Shown: positions 14,932 through 17,022 of the stretch, piece after piece
How positions within the stretch are numbered: position 1 is the first letter of the stretch
Layout: every line of letters starts with the position of its first letter
From: Holophaga sp.
Lineage (GTDB): Bacteria > Acidobacteriota > Holophagae > Holophagales > Holophagaceae
DNA length: 17,022 bases
NCBI GenBank assembly: GCA_030691225.1
Contig: JAUYES010000175.1
Span: forward strand, 1 to 17,022
Direction: 5' to 3'
Position numbers and translations under genes: made by a program
Notes under the pieces: model-generated
Database searches by the model: none
What the model was told of the DNA's origin: nothing
The model's input: only the letters and a program-made list of their open reading frames with translations

Positions 14932-16051
14932 GTTTTCGCCCGAGCTGGCCTGGGAACTCGCCACGGGTGGCCCCTGGCCTGACCCCGAGTTGCTTTCGGG
15001 CCCCGATCGATTCATGGCCATGGCTCTGCGCGAAGGGACTAAAGGTGTCGGCCTTTCCAGCCCCAATCCTCCCGTTGGCTGTGTCCTCGTGCGGGGGAAT
15101 CAGGTTCTTGGGCGCGGCGTCCATACTCGCGCAGGCGACCCCCACGCAGAAATCATGGCCTTGCGGGATGCAGAGAGCAGAAACGAGATCACTCAAGGGT
15201 CCGCGGCCTACATCACCCTGGAACCCTGTTGCCATCACGGCCGCACCCCACCTTGCACCGAGGCCCTTATTCGCGCAGGCATCCGCAGCGTATATGTGGG
15301 GGTTCGGGACCCGAATCCACGCGTAGATGGTGGCGGATTCGCGATCCTTCGTGCCCAGGGTATCCAAGTAGAAGAAGGCATTCTCGGAGAAGAGTGTGCC
15401 CGCTTCCATGCACCGTTTTTCAAACTCATCCGAACAGGCCTCCCCTGGGTAACGTTGAAATTGGCCTTGGGATCTGACAACGCCATGGGTCCCCAGGGGC
15501 ACAATCACCAAGTAACACCTCGCGATATCCAACTCACGGCCCACGCCTTGCGTCGCGCCTCTGAGGCCATTGTGGTGGGCCGCCGCACCATCGAAGTGGA
15601 TGACCCCTTGCTCACCGACCGCTGGCCCGCGCCCACACTGCCCCACCGCCTGTTCCGACGCATTGTGCTGGATAGCCAAGGCCTATTGCCCCCGGACCGC
15701 CAGGTTTGGAAAGGCGTGGAAGGACAACCCACCTTGCGAGTTACCGTCGGCGAATGCTCGCCACTATTGGGTGTTGAACAACTTCGGGTTCCCCCGGGAG
15801 CAGGAGGTTGCAGTTTGCGACACCTGTTGCACGAGCTGATGGCCCTGAACGTGAGTCGTGTCCTGATTGAAGGTGGTAGTAGGCTCGCGCTAAGCGCCTT
15901 AGGTCAGGACTTGGTGGATGAATTTCACCTATTCGAATCGGATATACCAGCAGGTGGGACCGCGCTTCCCCTAGACCTTCAACGCTTTTCAGTGCCTCCA
16001 CAGCGTTTTCCCTTCTTCGGTGGTAGTTGGTCGATCCATCGACATAGGTAA
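14924..16051 (+). CDS. ribD: Bifunctional riboflavin deaminase/reductase RibD
   Basis: RibD performs two steps of riboflavin synthesis: deamination of the pyrimidinone and NADPH-dependent reduction of its ribosyl chain. The deaminase domain shows HAE (74-76, His zinc ligand and catalytic Glu) and 'PCCHHGRTPPC' (zinc ligands Cys102 and Cys111). The reductase domain starts near 'VTLKLALGSDNAMG' and includes 'VDDPLLTDR' and 'VLIEGGSRLALSAL'; the usual S-x-DG motif reads SDN here. The TTG at 14924 is chosen because GGAGG precedes it and the 375-residue product has normal length; the frame is open further upstream inside ftsY. The 8-base overlap with ftsY implies translational coupling. Confidence 0.92.
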   Translation: MAEFSPELAWELATGGPWPDPELLSGPDRFMAMALREGTKGVGLSSPNPPVGCVLVRGNQVLGRGVHTRAGDPHAEIMALRDAESRNEITQGSAAYITLEPCCHHGRTPPCTEALIRAGIRSVYVGVRDPNPRVDGGGFAILRAQGIQVEEGILGEECARFHAPFFKLIRTGLPWVTLKLALGSDNAMGPQGHNHQVTPRDIQLTAHALRRASEAIVVGRRTIEVDDPLLTDRWPAPTLPHRLFRRIVLDSQGLLPPDRQVWKGVEGQPTLRVTVGECSPLLGVEQLRVPPGAGGCSLRHLLHELMALNVSRVLIEGGSRLALSALGQDLVDEFHLFESDIPAGGTALPLDLQRFSVPPQRFPFFGGSWSIHRHR

Positions 16052-16066
16052 TGGCACGAGCCTTGA
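16052..16066 (+). promoter_or_regulatory. Sigma-54-like promoter upstream of the lipoprotein gene
   Basis: TGGCACGAGCCTTGA begins directly after the ribD stop and matches the -24/-12 pattern TGGCACG-N4-TTGC except for A in place of the final C. The start codon is 38 bases further on, a sensible distance. The -12 GC is normally well kept, so this is only a candidate. Confidence 0.3.
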
Positions 16067-16104
16067 TATACCCCATAAACAACATCGACGAATCGGAGGA
16101 TTCC

Positions 16105-17022
16105 ATGGCTCGCTCACAAAAATGGACCTGGTTGCTGACCACCCCCATGCTGATCTTCGTTGGGTGCGGTGGGGGTTCGGATAGTCAGCCCAGGGAGACC
16201 GTCACCGTTACTGTCCAAGCACGGTATGAGAAGCAATCCGTTACCAGTACCGGTTTCGGGCCAATCACTTCCCAGCCCGCCCGGTATGCCCTCGCCAAAC
16301 TTTACGACAACGCAACCAATGCTGAACTTAAATCAATTGATCTGGATGCGAATGGCACCGGCACGGCCACTGTAACCCGGGGAACCAACGTCTTCGCTGT
16401 CATTTATGCCGATATCCTTGTTCCAATGCCTGTTGGTAGCGGCTTTACCGTCCATGGCAACGTCAAAAAAGCCGTTCCAAAGGCTCATTATCTAAGTGGC
16501 ACCGACCTTGAAAATGACCCGACTTGGGCTACAACCAGCGATACCTTTCAAGCCAATTCCTCTGGCAATCTGACAATTCTGGCTCTCAAAAGTACCTCTG
16601 AAGCCGGAGCCTTTGCTATTGCTGATCAGATGGTGGAGTTTGGCCTCGGAATGGGCAGGCTGGAACCCACGCTTCCTCTGCCCAATCTGCATGTTTTTTG
16701 GACTTCGGGAACAGGAAGCACTTACCCCACGGCCGCCACTACGGCACCGACCAGCACCAGCGTCGGCACAATTTTGAATAACCCCAATACCAATCGACCC
16801 ATGCTGGTCAATGAAGTGTGGTTCGGCGGCCCTTCCAACTGCGCAGATGCTTACAATGGTGGTTTATTGGTAGACACCTTTAGCCGTGGCCTATCTGCTT
16901 ACGGAAGCTACTGGCAAACCAGCGGTGGACAAACTCAATACGGTTCAATCGTGCGGAGCGACAACGATGCTGCATCCATCAGTCCTTGGATCAGCTCGGA
17001 ATCCACCATTGCCTTCACCAGC
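16105..17022 (+). CDS. Putative lipoprotein, 3'-partial, unknown function
   Basis: The frame is open from the ATG at 16105 to the window end (306 codons, no stop), so the gene continues outside. An ideal CGGAGGA site precedes the start. The N-terminus has a hydrophobic signal and a lipobox-like 'LIFVGC' at residues 16-21 followed by 'GGGSDS', so it is likely a lipid-anchored envelope protein. The remainder is rich in Thr, Ser, Gly and Asn, with beta-type sequence such as 'VTVTVQARYEKQS' and 'TGTATVTRGTNVFAVIY', perhaps carboxypeptidase-like or Ig-like. I do not recognise the family. Confidence 0.75.
   Translation, partial: MARSQKWTWLLTTPMLIFVGCGGGSDSQPRETVTVTVQARYEKQSVTSTGFGPITSQPARYALAKLYDNATNAELKSIDLDANGTGTATVTRGTNVFAVIYADILVPMPVGSGFTVHGNVKKAVPKAHYLSGTDLENDPTWATTSDTFQANSSGNLTILALKSTSEAGAFAIADQMVEFGLGMGRLEPTLPLPNLHVFWTSGTGSTYPTAATTAPTSTSVGTILNNPNTNRPMLVNEVWFGGPSNCADAYNGGLLVDTFSRGLSAYGSYWQTSGGQTQYGSIVRSDNDAASISPWISSESTIAFTS

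Noticed and set aside
1..17022. CRISPR array, tRNA, rRNA, transposase or phage genes
   Set aside because: No regularly spaced repeats, RNA gene signatures or mobile-element proteins were found on reading both strands.

Overview
The window is a gene-dense chromosomal stretch of about 17 kb from a Gram-negative, anaerobically respiring bacterium. An outer-membrane beta-barrel protein with a C-terminal Phe, several signal peptides and a lipoprotein support a two-membrane cell. GC-rich but not extreme coding DNA, a periplasmic molybdoenzyme operon and the housekeeping set suggest Acidobacteriota of the Holophaga/Geothrix type. That placement is an inference from general impression, not from a marker gene.

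Region 1 (1-1574) holds two small membrane proteins separated by two bases: a Pro-rich, single-pass protein with a TPR-like tail, possibly cut by the window edge, and a zinc-ribbon/RDD-like protein. Region 2 (1743-7810) is a respiratory operon: a small monoheme cytochrome c, a porin-like protein, a Tat-exported molybdopterin catalytic subunit of the PsrA/PhsA type, a four-cluster ferredoxin subunit and an NrfD/PsrC membrane anchor. Together the last three form a complex iron-sulfur molybdoenzyme that exchanges electrons between the quinone pool and a periplasmic substrate, most likely a sulfur compound. A hairpin separates porin from catalytic subunit, and a 200-bp inverted repeat of the widespread 'HKEHKGHKE' type sits between the catalytic and iron-sulfur genes. 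Region 3 (7817-9506) has an Rrf2-type Fe-S regulator preceded by a near-perfect dyad, a convergent MobA-like nucleotidyltransferase that could supply the molybdenum cofactor, and a divergent OsmC-like protein.

Region 4 (9600-13610) runs nrdR, lon and a secreted TPR protein. The lon reading frame is interrupted by one in-frame TAG exactly at the junction of the N-terminal and ATPase parts; everything before and after is intact and in the same frame. Region 5 (13611-14022) is a 412-bp spacer with a terminator, a second hairpin, an odd minus-strand frame and a 14-bp perfect palindrome matching the ParB centromere site parS. Region 6 (14023-17022) holds ftsY and ribD, overlapping by 8 bases, and then a lipoprotein gene that runs off the end of the window, preceded by a sigma-54-like promoter.

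The two observations most worth checking are the single stop codon inside lon and the parS-like site upstream of ftsY. No wholly new multi-gene system was recognised.
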